Source: Vitrella brassicaformis (lineage: Eukaryota; Sar; Vitrellaceae). From it: a DNA stretch of 64,000 nucleotides. A program made the translations under genes and the position numbers. Of this stretch, positions 26,801 to 40,366 are shown in pieces. The DNA lies in NCBI GenBank assembly GCA_001179505.1, contig CDMY01000356.1, forward strand, positions 235,836 through 299,835. Direction: 5' to 3'. Numbering within the stretch: the stretch's first letter is position 1; each line of letters opens with the position of its first letter. The notes beneath the pieces were generated by a model that saw nothing but the letters and a program-made list of their open reading frames with translations, searched no databases and had not been told where the DNA came from.

Positions 26801-29800
26801 TCGGGCATTCGAAAGCTCCCTCGTGGCCGTCCACAAGGTATCGGATTGACTGATGCCGCCTTTGCTGACACCGTCACTTTGTCTTCCCGCTGCGTGCAGA
26901 TTGAAGTGGCGGCGAGTGGGCTGCTGTTTTGCGAGAGAACAGCCTTGATTCTCTTTCATCTCATCCGAACCAGCTTTCCCTTCAAGCGGCGATACTTTCC
27001 TGACATGTTCGTCACGGGCAGCACGGCAAGAGTCGCACCAAAGGGCATCCGGCCCGACGATCGAAGGGGCGAAACAGTGGAGAGCGAAGCCACAAGGTAT
27101 CAAAGGAGAGACTGAACACCCAACACACCACCATCACCATTCTCTTACTGTCTCAGCAAGGTGCTGTCTTCGTGCTGCGCGATCTTGTCCACTGCTTCGG
27201 CAGCTGCCACAATGGAGCAGGACCAACCAAAGGGCATTGGAAGGTATCGATGGGTCGAGACACAGCAAATCTGTGTGCCCGTGCCATGAAGGTGTGCGTC
27301 GTACGCTTGTCTTGCAGGGACGTTTCGACAGGGAAGTTGATGGGGACTGATATGCGAGATTCCCTCCAGAGCATCATCAGTCTGTCTGACCACCATCACG
27401 AGGCCGCGATCTGGCAGCTGAGGAGCCTCGCCGTCCAGAGCAGGGCGCTGGATACCACTGACCAGCTGCCGTACTTGGACAGAACCATCGACCTGCTGCT
27501 CAAAGCGCTTGAGACGAAGGGGCTGTCGAGATACGCCATTGTCATACTTCACAACTTCGCAGTCCGCTACCCAGCGACCTTTCTCTTCAAGGAGGGAACG
27601 ATCCGATCCATCTGTCACTTCTACGAAAGGATGGCCAGAGCGCTCCGCGGAGGATGGGAAGAGCGACTGTGTCAGCGGCTTGCTTTATCCACTATCCGCC
27701 TGCTTTATCTTTATTGGGCCGAGTCCCCAACAACACTTGTGACGGAGGAGACATCATTGATGGACGTCCTCAAGGACCGACAGGAGCAGCAGCGAAGCCC
27801 CTTCGTCTCCGATTGGTCGTACGTTCTCGACTTGACGGCCCAGGGCGGCAGCAAACCCATGGCTCTTCACACAGGTGATGCATCGGTCTTTGTGTCAGTA
27901 TTTTGGGCCGTCTGTCGACGATCCGAGGAGGCTTTTGTCAGCGCGCTGGTCAGCCACAACGGATGCTTGAATTTCCTGTGGAGGTGTCTCATTCAAGCGG
28001 AGGGTCTCGGTGCGGACATCGTTGGCCGGATGAGGCGTGGATCCTCAGGAACGCGAATAGTGTCGGATCACCAGCTCCCATATGATGTCGATATTGACAT
28101 GCTCGACTCAAGAGCGGCGAAACCAATACCGCCGGAACAAGACCGTGCAGTCGAATCTCAACATCTTACGAAAAAGCGACATGAGAAGGCTGCCGAGTAT
28201 TGTTTCGTGGCTGCAGCCAATGCTCTCTGCCTCATCTTTTCCCACCGTCCGCATCGCCACTCGTCGTCAGAACTCGATACCCTTGTCACTCAAGAGGCCA
28301 CCTCTTTGCACACGAGGTGTTTCCAGGAATTCTTGAGTTCCCTGTCTCAGCGGCTTGAGGCCAACAACAGAGTCGAGAGACTCTTGTCAGAGAGAGTAAT
28401 TCAGGCCGCCGGTCAAATCCTGTCGTCGGCGATGAGGCAGCTTTCTGGCGGTGGCCAAGCTAAAGTCAACGACACGATTGCATCGATTGTTCCCGGGCTG
28501 ACCACTTCCCGCACACCTTCCATCAGGTGGAACAAAGGCATACGGTTTGCACACCTGATATGTCCTGACCCATCGATCTCTCTCCTTCCGTGTAGGGCCC
28601 TTGGGGTGGGTCTGGCATATCGGAGTGGATTCTGGAAGTCGCTTACAGTTGCCCAGGAGCTGCTCAAGCAGGAGCAGTTCAAAGAGCAGCCTGAGATCGC
28701 AGCGCGGCTGCTTGCACAGCTCCTGACCACCACTAATGTGAGCAAACAGGGGGAAGAAAGACTGCATTGCCTCGTCCACAGTCTGACAGAGGGGTTGCGT
28801 CTTGCCTACTCTACTGAATCTCAGGACACGCTAAAGCCGTACCATCAGACACAGGCGCTTCGGGCTTTGTGCACCCTCCTCAAGATGAGGAAGCTGAGCA
28901 GAGACACTGTCGAGGAGGTCGCCAAGTGTAATCCCGTCCTAGCTGGCTCTTCTCATCTTCTCCGCCTTCTCCTCGACGAAGAGCGGCTCCTCTTTGCCGA
29001 CTATGTCGGTGCACTGGGCGACGTGCTGCACATTTCCACTGTGGTCGGCCGTACGGTGGCCTCGCTCCTGAGCTTTGCGTTGAAGAGGGATGATGCACTC
29101 AGAGACACAGGGGTGTGGGCGTCAGCCGACGTCCTCGAGGTATGCGTGAGGACCGCCGTGAAGCTGATGCCCTTCCAGCCCGCAAAGGCGATGAGACTCC
29201 TTGTTCTTTTGTTCGCTTCGCCACATTGCGGCAGCTACGCCAGGCAGGTTGCGCTCGTCGCTGGCGTTGCTTCAGACGCGTGCTCGTCCTTAGAGAGGTC
29301 ACTGAAGGCTCAGACGGAGCTGAGACGTGCGAAGACTGAGAGCGCATCCTCCCTGTCTCTGTCTGTATGGGGGGACGCAAGCGAAGAGAACAGGGATTGG
29401 GCGGCAGAGATAAGGTGGAGCCTTGCTTTGTCGCTCCTGCTGTATTATGGGGCTGACGAAGACAGTAAGCTTGAAAATGAAGTGGCTTCAATCGCTGAAA
29501 GAGACGTTGACGCTGAGGATTTTGGTACTTTGAGGAGATTAAGGCTGAAGGTCGATGAGGTCACCGAAGACTCGCTGTTGAGAGAACATGATGAGAGGCT
29601 GATGGAGCTGCTCGTGGGACATGTAGAGCTGATGACGTCACGCCACTGCGATGAGGGACTCTTGTGGGAATGCAGCGCCACTGCGGGACTGGTCGCAGCT
29701 ATGGCATCGAAGGGTGGATCAGCTGAAGCCACTGCTGTGCCGGTCTTGACGAACACGCTGCTGGCAGTCATGATGAGTCAGCAGACTGAAGATGTTATGG

Positions 29801-32800
29801 TTATTGGGGCCATTGCGCTGAGCAGTGTAGTGCACTTGTCCCTAAAGGCTGTGTCAATGCCGATGTATCACCCGAAACTGTTAGAAGGCTACAAAGACGG
29901 ACCCTCCCCACTGCGCCAGGCAAGGAGGCAATAGGATACACACATGTCGGCCTGTTGGCCAGACCCTTGGCACGGAATTCTCTCAGGCCATAATCCAGCT
30001 TTCGGGTTTGGGGGATGGCTGCTTCCCATTGGAAATGGAGTATCCATCGGTTGGACTGCAGTGCAGCCTCAACCTGCTCTTCGGCCTGATGACGTCCAGA
30101 GAGGCAGTCGCAGATATCCAGAGCTCCGACACCGAGCTATTAACATGGCTCCAAGATGCGCAGCCGGCCGGCATCGAGAAGAACGAAGAATCCGTGGAGC
30201 TCGACAGTGAACGAATACAGAAGAGGAGTCGCCTGTTGGGTCTGCAGTGGCTCCAGATTGTTGTTGCCGTCTGTTATTTCGCGCGGCAGAAGATCGTGCA
30301 CCATCATCTGATGCTCGTCAATCGCGCCTGTGGTGAGCGAAGTCGATTGACGGGTGTATCCCATCCCACGCCATCTCATGTATCTCGTGCATGTCTCACT
30401 CAGAAGTAGCGACCAACATCACCGTGGTGAACACGCCTGAGGGCGGCAGCAGCGACGAGAATGGCTGTGGTGCTATCCTCCTTGTGTCGTTGGAGTGTCT
30501 CAGCCTGCTCCTGTGGTCTCTGTACCCCTCGGTCAACCTGCCCTCATTCCAGCCCATCAAGGCAGTGTACCGCCACCTGGCCCTGCTCACCGCCGGAGCG
30601 GCAGTCTCAGTTGCAGCTCGGCGAGTCGCCATTGACGCACTCTGCGCATGCCTCGAGTACGAGAGGGCGGACGCTTTCGCCGAGGCAGTCGACACTTCCG
30701 CAGGCCAAGACACACGGGGGCTTCGGTGGACGGTGGTGCTGCCGTTCCTGGCCGATGCTGCGGCCACGCTGTCAAAGCACTCCGATAAGGGGCTGTCGCT
30801 CAGTGCTATGCGACTTGCCGTGACGACAATTGGCATGGCTGCTCGAGGAGACCCAGGAGACGACAACACAAGCGGGACAGCCTACTCTTTGTTGCTGCGA
30901 AGGCTGGTTCCAGTCCTGCTGGAGATAATGGAGGCCCCGTCCTCACCAAGCGACAGTGTTATTGGCGCATGCGAGGCTTTCGTCGATGTGACCAAGCCTC
31001 GCAGCCCCGAGTACCGTGCTGACCCGGCCGTCCTCTCGTGTCTCCTTCAACAGCCCACACTGGGCGCTTTCTTGTCCCTGCCACTTGACGCTGGTCTCGG
31101 TGGTCGAGTCGAGTCATGCTGCGGCGAGTGGCTGGAGCTGTACGGTGTGCCGCGGAGGAAGCTGGAAGGGATTGTGGTAGCCTGTCAGAAGTCGCCTTTG
31201 CTGGCTTTGCTCCGGCTGACCCGGGAGAGCTCCTCGAGACACCTTGCTGAGGACATGGGGTGGGTGTTCCTGGGCATGCTGCAGGCCGCCGATATGCCGC
31301 AGGACATGGGCACTGAGTCGTCGGCATCAGATATCTTTCGCCTACTGCTGGAGATCGTGCCTGCAGCCTCGCCACTTGCCTTCCAGCTGGCATTGGCTCT
31401 GAGGGACATGCTCGACAGGGGACACAAAGACGTCCTGGCGCGTTTTGTGGCAGTTGGCCCCACAGCAGCACAGTGGCTGGATGACGTGCTACGTCTGACT
31501 AAGAAGGATAGTGGTGCGCGGAGGACAGGGGAGGCATCCCTACTGCTTCTGAAGCTCATCTACACTTTGGCGTTTTTCTTCCCCACGATGAGAGATATCC
31601 TCGCGCAGCATCCCTCCTTGCACGACACCCTGGCTCTGGTGCTGCAGGACATCAAGGACATCACTAACGATCAGAATGGCATCCGTGGGGGGTGTCTTGT
31701 GCTCATGGCGCGGCTTCTCGCCATGCTGTGCCAACCCTCTGTCGCATCGGACAGTGGACAAGACGATACATCGACTAAGGTACGCCAGAGGCGGCATAGT
31801 GTGCGACGTGACTGTCATGTGTGTCTCCATCCATCCAGGGTATGGTGTCCCTTCTGGTCACGGCACTCGGGCTCGACCGACCAGGCGATCGAGCTGGTGA
31901 TGATGGGGCATCTGTGCTTTGCGAGAAGGTGACCGTTACAGCTCTCGCACAGCAGATGAGAGAGAACCACACAGCAAGACATGCACTCGTGAAGGCCCCC
32001 TTCATGAAGATGCTCCCCAACATGCTGCTTTCGCATGCGGATCGGCACCGTCCTGGGGACTCACCCAGCCCACCACAGAGCTCTGACGCGCTGCTTGAGC
32101 TCTTCCTTCTCGGCCTGTCATCAGAGGGGCCCCGTGAGGCTTCAACACTGCTCATTGCCGACACTCCACACGAGGAGGGTTCAGGAGACATCCAGGGCCT
32201 CGAGATCCAGCCAAACATGATTCAAGCCCTGATCCGGGTGTTGGGGCGCTCTGATGGGTCTCACATGTGAGTCAGTCGCCACATGAGCACGGGCACACCT
32301 GAATGTCGTCTCCTTGTCGGTCGTCTCCATAAAAACAGTGTGCGTCACGGTTGGCGAATCCTGGCGACGCTGGTGCAGATCCGCAGCTGCTGGAAATTCA
32401 TGTACCTCCATGCAAACAGAGGTAAGGAAACAGCTTGCTTGATCTCTCTCTTCGCTTTCCTGTCTGTCTGTCTGTCTGTCTGTCGGCGTGTCCATCCATC
32501 CATCCATCCATCTGCATGTGCCACCCGTGCAGAGTCGTCTTGTTCATGTCTCCGTCGTGGGGTGCAGCTCCTCAGCTCCTCAGCTGACAAGGATGTACAT
32601 GTCAATGTGCTGCGGTGCCTGTCTGCCTGTGCGGCTCATGCCTTGTTTATCGCTGTGGCGCCTCAGCACGTTGTGTTGGAGGGACCTGAGAGGCAGCCCT
32701 CATTCGTGGCAGTCGACGCTGAAAGACACTATACAGGACACACGCAATCGGCGCCGAGAGATGAGCATCAGTCGTCTGCGGTCAGGCAGACAAATGCGAT

Positions 32801-34723
32801 GACCAAAAGACATGACTTCCGTACGATTGACTCCTGTGGCTTTCAGGTCGATTTCTTCTCGCGTGATGTGTTGTTGGATATCTTGCGCTCGGCTGGAGGG
32901 CTCCCGGACTGTTTGTCGAAGGTATTGGCCTGCTGGACCTTTGGGATCATTATAACTTCCGCGGGCTCTTCCACACCACCCAGAAATGGTGTTGAGCAAG
33001 CACCGCTGCGATCGACTTCTTGGCTGAGAGATGAGGGCAGTCATCTGACCACCCTTGTCAGTCTTGCCACCAGCTTGCTCAAGGAAACCACCGATACTGC
33101 CGTCAAAGTCAGCCACATCAAGATGGATGTGAGCCACTGCTTTCCTCCTTCCATTCTTGTGCTTTCATTTATGCCATCAGGTGGGATCGTTCGTGTCGAG
33201 CCTGTGTCTGCGGTTCTTCCCGCTTGAGGCGGTGCTGCCCGAGATGGTGCCGAGCCTGGCCATCCCGGAGATCCTGTCGTGTCTCAGCCTGCCCTATCCA
33301 TCCCTGCACTTCTTCATGCTGCTCCTGCTCAACATGCTCGCACTCATCAAAATGCCCTTGTCAGCCAAGGTGGACGCCAAAGTCACCAAGACCCTCGACA
33401 GGTGGGTGTGTTAACACGTGACCGAATGTCTCCGACCACGATAAGACATCGCCTGCTTTGAATCGTGCAGGTTATTCTCTCATTTGTTTGCGATCATGCT
33501 GGAGCACTCGGACTCGCGAGACGCCGAAGATGAGGAGCGACCGAAGGCTTTGGTCCTCCGGTGGCTCTGCCTGACCCGCTCGGCACCTCTGGGCGCCCAC
33601 CTCCGGTCCCTCGCCATCTGCGTCCTGGGAGCTAACTGTGCTCGTGCATTCCCACACGATAGCAAGGACGGCCCGGGCACTGAAGAGTCGTCAGGTCAGG
33701 CCCTCCCTCGCCCGCCGGCAAGGCTGTTGAACATCCTGGCGCAGCTGCTGGTGGAACTGCAGATTGCACAGCGCATCGCTGCCAGCGGGCACTCAGGCAG
33801 AGAGTACATTTGCAGGTTGATGCAGAGCGCCGAGCAAAGTGGCGGTCTGCCGGGGAGGGGCAGTCAGCGGGACCACCAGGCCAACATGGACGCAGTGGAG
33901 GCATGGTGTGGGCTTTCGGCAAGGCCCGAGCTGCTGATGGGCACAGCGTGCCATCTCGCCTTCGCGGCTGCACACTTGGCTGTCGCCCACCCTGGCACTG
34001 CAACCCGGTGTCTGGCGCTGCGGTCCGCCGCATTCACGGAGCTGAACCGGTCTCGCGTCATCAGCACGGGGGCTCGAGTGCTCAAGCCAACAGGTAGGGT
34101 ATGAGGGAGGGACGGAGGGAGGGATGAAAAGCAAAGCAGTGGGGTGGGGTGGGGTGTTTGCCTGCCTCCATCCGCCCTGTGTCTGTCTCCCCACAGCCTC
34201 CACAGCATATGAGGTGGTAGCGCAGCAGGCCCTGCTCCGGTGCGCCCTCGTCACCCTGGATGCAGCCATGACATCAGCAGCTGAAGAGACGGGCGTATCG
34301 GTTGGAGGGGCGGGGGCGTCCTCTGAGGCGCTTTCCTACCTGGTGCAGCACATCCAGGCCTGCTACGTCCCGTACAAGGCTATTGAGTCAGCACAGGAGA
34401 GAGGCGTGCAGGGGTGGCAGCTGGAAGCACTCAAAGCGACACCCACACGGGCCGTGACGAAGCTGCTGCTGTGTCTCGCGTCTGACGATAAGGCTATGGC
34501 GTTGCTGAGGGAGGTGGGGGGCGCCGATGCGCTGTTCCTGGTGGCGCGCCATGCAGGCGACGCTGAGATGCGTCGGCTGGCCACCGTGCAGCTGATGAGG
34601 ATGGCAGAGTCGGTTGTGGCTGCATCGGCAGGGGGGAATGGGAATGGGAAGGTGACATCGACGAGTCTTGTGAAGCCTGGTCGGTCTCGGAGTGTGTTGT
34701 CACTCAGTCTGAGGGATCAGTAG
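14834..34723 (+). CDS. Giant armadillo/HEAT-type alpha-solenoid protein, about 5,500 residues
   Basis: A single very large gene that I cannot match to a named family. Exon 1 (14834-16081, 416 residues) contains clear armadillo-like helices (RYGALAVANLSSHKQTHEGLL, SAALFLLANLTCDGTQ, AHVTRAVRNLCM). Similar Leu/Ala-rich helical repeats continue to the C-terminus. Acidic and Ser-rich disordered linkers interrupt them near 19110-19200, 22010-22090, 22360-22470 and 22740-22960. About 30 introns of 65-130 bases interrupt it. Wherever I checked, junctions keep phase (16081/16226, CCTG/GTCTGACG near 19492/19557, GCAG/AGTCACGG near 20694/20770). The intron at 29920-29986 uses GC-AG and links what would otherwise look like two genes. 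There is no signal peptide or membrane segment. Armadillo solenoids act as protein-binding scaffolds, so a scaffolding role is inferred. Splitting into two genes cannot be fully excluded. The stop is TAG at 34721-34723. Confidence 0.72.
29920..29986 (+). other. GC-AG intron in the giant ARM gene
   Basis: The exon ends CTGCGCCAG and is followed by GCAAGG. Without splicing the frame stops at 29932-29934. Removing 67 bases to the acceptor tctcag gives LRQ-AIIQLSGLGDGCF and the frame continues. The donor fits the GC-AG consensus. Confidence 0.8.
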
Positions 34724-35301
34724 CCGTGCACAGTGGGTTCACACGCGTACGGTGCATGGCGTGTTAACACAAAGTAGGTTTCTCATCTTGTGTCTGTGTT
34801 CACTACACCCGAGTTGATCAACACGTCTGTGTCGTCTGTGTCTCGTGTGTGAGTGGACAGCTGCGTGTGTGTCTGCGTCTGTCTGCGGCAGGAGAGGGGC
34901 GGTCAATCTTGATTAACCGCCATCGATGACTGCAGCAGAGCAGTGGTGAGGGGCGAGTGTGCGGGCTGCTTTGATGTACCAAGACACACACCAACACCGA
35001 CACCGACACAGGCGTGGATGCGGGTGCGGACTCCATCGCACTGACGCCATGAACGTGAATCAAATCATCAAGTAGAGAGAGTCGTGTCTTAACAAATACC
35101 CATACTTACACACACACACACACACACACGCACGGCATGGACGGCCACGTGCCTGCCACACGTGTCAGTCAGCGACTCGGTCCTTACTGGTAGAAACAGC
35201 ACAAATAGCAAACGAGCAACAGGCCGCCTTCATCCTCGCTAGCTAGCTAGCTACCTGGGCTGACAGCCTGCCTGCTCTGTGTCTGACGGTCGATCGATCA
35301 A
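34724..35301. other. Convergent intergenic region between ARM and NEK-like genes
   Basis: 578 bases with a (CA)n run near 35109-35130 and an AGCT repeat near 35239-35252 (GCTAGCTAGCTAGCT). No open frame with a conserved motif was seen. Confidence 0.55.
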
Positions 35302-38300
35302 TCACCCCATGCCAAAGTATTGCCGCTCGAGATGGATGAGCTTCACGAGCTCGCTAATGGACACACACATACCAAGACAACCGGTGTGTGTCGGCCGGGT
35401 GTGATGGCTGTGTGGTCGCTTACGGAATGGCATCTTGGATGAGGGGGTCCGGGGCATTTTGCTTGATCAAGGCGATGGTTTTGTCGAGCTCGCCCTCCTC
35501 CGTCGCATCAGACAACATGCTGCAAATGTCACACAACACAACACAACACAACACATCCACCACACCACACCAAGCATGGCATCCATCCACCCATCTGCCC
35601 CCATCCATCCATCCGTCCCGGCTATCCGCTGGCGGACTCACTCACTCACTCGTAGAGTATTCGGAATGAGTCCCGTCCCAGGGCGTTCTGCAGGCGGTCT
35701 CTGCTGTGCTCTATCCTGTTGCCCATCTGGGTGCGGCGAGCACGGCCCAGCCTCTCTACGGTCTCGCGCTCGCGGTCAGCCCTCTCATCGTCCACTTGGG
35801 CCTGCTGATTGATTCGTTAGTTAACAACGAGCAAAAAGAGGGAGTCGTTAACAACAGCAGTAAGGCAGGTGCACGGATGGCATTGCTTGGCTCACCCTGT
35901 CGGCTCGTGGGTGTGAGTGTGGGTGTGGCCTTGGCAGGCGCGCAGGGGGGTGCTCGAAGCGGTCGTCAGGCTCAGGGGTGTCCGATGGCGGCAGGGCTAC
36001 ATCTCTTCTCCTGCGGACAATCTGACGCTGCAGCTCCTCCTGACGCTGCCTGCACACACAACACACACACACACTTGCAGACGTCATTCTCTGTGGTGTG
36101 TGCCGTGCCCCTGCCTGCTCCTGGGTGGCACACACACACACATACATGATGCGATCTGAGAGTCTGTTGAGAGTGGTTTCTGAGGGTATCTGCAGCAGGG
36201 GGTCTCTGCTGCCGCCCCCAAGCTCCTCTATCGATGGCTGCCGCTCATTCCTCCGCCTGAAGGCCTCAGACTGGAAGGCTGACGCGTCAGAAAGAAGGCC
36301 ATCGGGATGGGGCGGCTCGGGCCGACGGCTGAGGGGCGGGATGCGGTGCCGACTGCCAAGACCACTGAGACCTGCAACACACAAACAAGTAGCACAGGCA
36401 GACAGGAATGAAACACATGAGTGGCTTAGCTTCCACAGCATCAGACCAACAATCACACCACCTACCTGAGCCTCTGGCTCGCTCCCGCGTCCCGATGGAC
36501 GCACCTGGGATCGATGTGTGGGAGAGGGCAAATGTGTCTGAGCGACTCAGGTCGTCACTTTGGCGGCCGAACGAGAGGTTCGCCAGTCCCATCTTCAGCC
36601 CACTCTTGATCGACACGGGCTCGTCAGGCGTGCTCTCCGTCCGCTGCTGACCCCCAGAGCGTCCCCTGTGGACAAGACGATGCGATGCCGCCACAGCCCG
36701 CTCTCCTACCGCAGACGAAGCCGATGGGTCAGATGGCCCTGGCGGCTCCTTGCTCGCCAGTATGGGTGAGAGGATCCTGGCAGGGCCCTGTGGCACCAGC
36801 TTGCGGTCAGGAATAAGAATGTCCTTCATTCGTCCACCAAGGTTTTGCCGCACGTTGAGGCCTTCCCGACCGACGGGCAGCGGAGGCACAGCAGCATGCG
36901 CAGGGGGCGGCGGGGGTTTCTTGAAGAACACCTCGCCGCAGACGTAGATGCTTCTCTCGTCGTTGCCCTCAACGCTCGACAGCGACCGCTTGGCCACAGC
37001 GACCGGCAGAGGGAAGTGCTCCAATGGTGGCAGCCTCTGCGACATGGATCTGCGCGGCACTTGGCGCTGACGATGGCTGAGGATGCGAAAAGGGGGCGGG
37101 TAGTCTCGTGGAGGCGATACGGGAGGGACCGAGGGCGGGAATGTGCTGAGGGAGGGGGGTGGAGAGTCGGGGGGACAGCTGCCACCAAGGGGAGACGATG
37201 CCCCGTCTGCTGCCGTCGAGACAAAGGCCGGGTCGGTGGCCATGCGTGTGTGCAGGTCCGTGCGCCTCTCCACCACTCTCGCCGACGCCTCCGAGGGGCT
37301 TTCCCCGGACTCGGTCAGGCTATTGGTGGTGGGGCTCTTGCCAATATCCTCGATCTGGTCGGCCATGCCGTCGGGCACCCGGCCGTATCCCGGCACGAAG
37401 ATCTCGATAGGTTGATCGCCACCAGTGCCATTTCTCTGCCGCTTGTCCCAGCCCTGCTCCTGGACATGACGCTGGAACAGCCCATGACGCTGTGACAGAA
37501 GAGAAGCCCTCTCCCTCTTCGACGAAGGCGACTTGACGGGCGACTCGGACACCACCGATGGGGCCGAAGGCACGGGTGTGGCGTGGGAGGGCACAGAGGG
37601 GGAGCTGCTGTCGGGCTGTGTCGGGGGCGGGTGGCTGCCGCCGTTCTGGGGCGTGGCGAAGGCACTGCCCCTGTCACTGCTGGCGTCGAGGTAGTCATCA
37701 ACCTCCACTTGCTCCTCCTCGTTGACTACTTCCAGCGTCGACGATCCCCGGATGGGGGGTCCAGCTGGTCGTGAGAAGGGTCCCCGTGTGCGATCGATGC
37801 GGCTCTTGGCCTTGACCAAATTGGCCTTGAACTCCTGAATTGAACCAACACATGACCGACGGACGACCCTTGACAGGACGCCCCTCTGTATGTCACTCAC
37901 CCATGCACTCACTCACTCACTCACTGACCTTCTCGTGTTGTCTCTGCTGCCTTTCCTTCTCCCTTTTGAGGTCATCCCGCTGCTTCTGCGGCTCCGGCCC
38001 CTTCCGCCTCTCGAGCCTGCGGCTAGGGGCGGAGAGAAGGCTCTCATCCTTGGCAGCCGACGACTGTCTCGCCGCCCCCATGCTGGCCTTCCGCCCCCCG
38101 TCCCACCTCTTGGCCTGCTGCTTGTCCGCAACACTACGAGCGGACATCACTGGCTCGTCCAACGACACACACGGGGACATGCCCTTTGGCTTTGCCGTCG
38201 ACGGCCGCACCGTAGACGGGTCAGTGGCCTGGGGGAGACTGCTGAGCGTCGATGACCGCTCCAGGCCGTCGAGGTTGAGCTTCAGGGACGGCGGCTGCCG

Positions 38301-40014
38301 AGCCTTGCCGGCTGCGTTGCTGCGAGTCACGGCCCTGCCCTGTGTGGCGCCCTTCTTGGTGGTGGCCTTGTGTGAGTCTGGTGGGGGAGGGGGAGGGGGC
38401 GGGGCGGGATGCGGCTTGGGTGGGACAGGCCTCGGTCTCAGGGGCGATGGTATTCTCCTGCTCTCGTAGTCCTCGACGAGCTTGTGGATTTTCTCACTAA
38501 CGCCGCGCAGGTGGGGCAGCAAGCCGTCTGCAGACTGCTGGTCCATCAGGTGCGCCTTCCTCATCTTGAACTCATCCCTCCTCTCCTGCAGCGAGCTCTT
38601 GCGGGAGAAGGAGCCGGACGACAGGCCGCTCACACTGCCCTCCCCATCCTCCTCGCCATGAACAGGGCTCATCTCCGGAACGCCATGGCCAACCGCAGGC
38701 GACGACGCGCCCTTGGGTAGGATGCGCCGCGGCCCCTCCCCCGCCTCACGCACCTCAGGATCGGTGGATTCCCTCAGCTGAGAAGCTGAGAGGGATGCGA
38801 TCTGGGGATCGGCTCCCCCCTCGGTGTCGTCGGCTTCGATCGCATTGAGCTCCTCGGCGATGCGCAGTAGCGGGTCGGTTCCCTGACGGGATGGCTTCTT
38901 GGCGTCTTCGCGCGACGCAGCGTTGAGAGGGTGGGTCTTCATGGCCCGGCGGGCCACAGGCGAAGACGCATCTGTCACCGTCACTGGCACGGGGGCAGTG
39001 GCGCTCACTATCAATGGCTCCGACGGCTTGGGGGCACGGTCCACCGCCCGTGACGCGCGGATGAGGGCGTCCACGTAGTGCCCCTCTGCCGTGTGTGTCA
39101 CGGCGAGCCGCCTGAGGACGGCCTTCATAACATCAAGCCGCAGGATGTCCCTTGCCTCGGGTCGCTCGGCGGGGTTGTCAGCGAGCATGGATGTGACGAG
39201 GGACACGAGGGCGGGGTTGTAGTTGGCTGGCAGGGAGGGGGGGTCCATCATTGCGATTCTCCGCACTGCAGCACCGATGTTGTTGGTGGCGAAGGGGTGC
39301 TCGAGGGTGAGCAGGAAATGCAACAGGCACCCAAGGGCCTGCCCGCACCATGGCATGGGAGGGAAAGAAGTGCGTATGTGTCACACAAGGGGTTCGCCTA
39401 GCCTTCCTTCCTCCCGCGTAGCGTACCCATATGTCACTCTTGGTGGAGTGCGCCTCATTTCTGAAGAGCTCAGGCGCCAGGTAAGACGGCGTGCCCTGCA
39501 GCCTCCCGTTGCGCTTGGTCGAGTTGAGCTGCCGACATAGGCCGAAGTCGCCCAGTTTCACCCGCATGTTGGCCGTGAGGAGCACATTACCGGCAGTCAC
39601 GTCCCGGTGGATCATGTGTTTCTCATCGTGGATGTATTCGATGGCCAGGACGATCTGTGCGAAGATGTCGAGTGCCTCCTCGTATGTGAACGCCCTCTTG
39701 TCACGCCGCCTCTCGGCGATCTCCGCCGCGAGGTCGCCCCTCTCCGCATACTCGGTCACAATCACCAGGAAGGTGCCGTCGGAGGTCTGGTGGATGAAGG
39801 AGGACGCGTAGCGCACCACATGTGCATGCTGCAGGCGGGAGATTGTCTGCGCCTCGTGGAGGGCCGCGTCCTTGTCCGCCGATGATGCTGACGTGATGTC
39901 CAAGCTCTTCATGACATACTCCCTCTGCGATGCCTTGTGCCGCACGAGCAGGACCCTTCCGCTGGCACCTCGAGCAATCTCCCGCACCAGCTCATAGGCC
40001 TCGAAGCTATCCAT
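35302..40014 (-). CDS. NEK-like serine/threonine protein kinase with long proline-rich tail
   Basis: The start is the ATG at 40014 (MDSFEAYELV), and the kinase domain begins immediately. Visible elements are the Gly-rich loop GASGRVLLV, the ATP Lys in EYVMKS, the catalytic loop HRDVTAGN, DFGLCRQL, and GTPSYLAPELF. DIWALGCLL is formed across an intron (39426 to about 39345). Order and motifs match NEK (NIMA-related) kinases. The catalytic loop is atypical: the usual Lys two residues after the Asp is Thr. The kinase is followed by a tail of roughly 1,000 residues rich in Pro, Ser and charged residues, with polyproline runs near 38370-38410 and 36890-36920 and a Glu/Arg-rich helix near 37930-38020. 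The tail ends at LVKLIHLERQYFGMG (TGA 35304-35302). NEKs act in cilia, centrosomes and the cell cycle. A specific role is not predictable here. The gene is divergent with the MFS transporter. Confidence 0.83.
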
Positions 40015-40366
40015 CACTTGACGCCACTCAGCGATAACCGAGAGATGATCACCTCTAGTAAAGCCCGACACAGCGCCAGAGAGGCTCCCGATGGGCAATG
40101 ATGTCGGTTTCCATCGCAGCAGGTGCAGAGGAAGCTGCAGATCGAGAAGAAAGCTTCTGAAGCAAGCGAATCTCGCTAAATGTCGTTACTCCCCTACAGT
40201 CACGGTTTCACGTCTGGCAATTGGCGCAGTTCTCCCGCGAGCTGGGTCGATGAGCATGCAGTTTCACGGACGCCAGCGTGAGTGTCAACGACGCCCACGC
40301 TAAGCAACAGAAGGAGGGTTCCTCCTCGCTGCAATCAAGAATACATTGAGGCATGACCCTCTCCTG
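40015..40366. promoter_or_regulatory. Shared 5' region between NEK-like kinase and MFS transporter
   Basis: 352 bases between divergent starts. It contains TCTCCCGCGAGCT at 40231-40243, identical over 13 bases to a site at 63652-63664 in another divergent gap. Function is inferred from position and recurrence. Confidence 0.5.
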
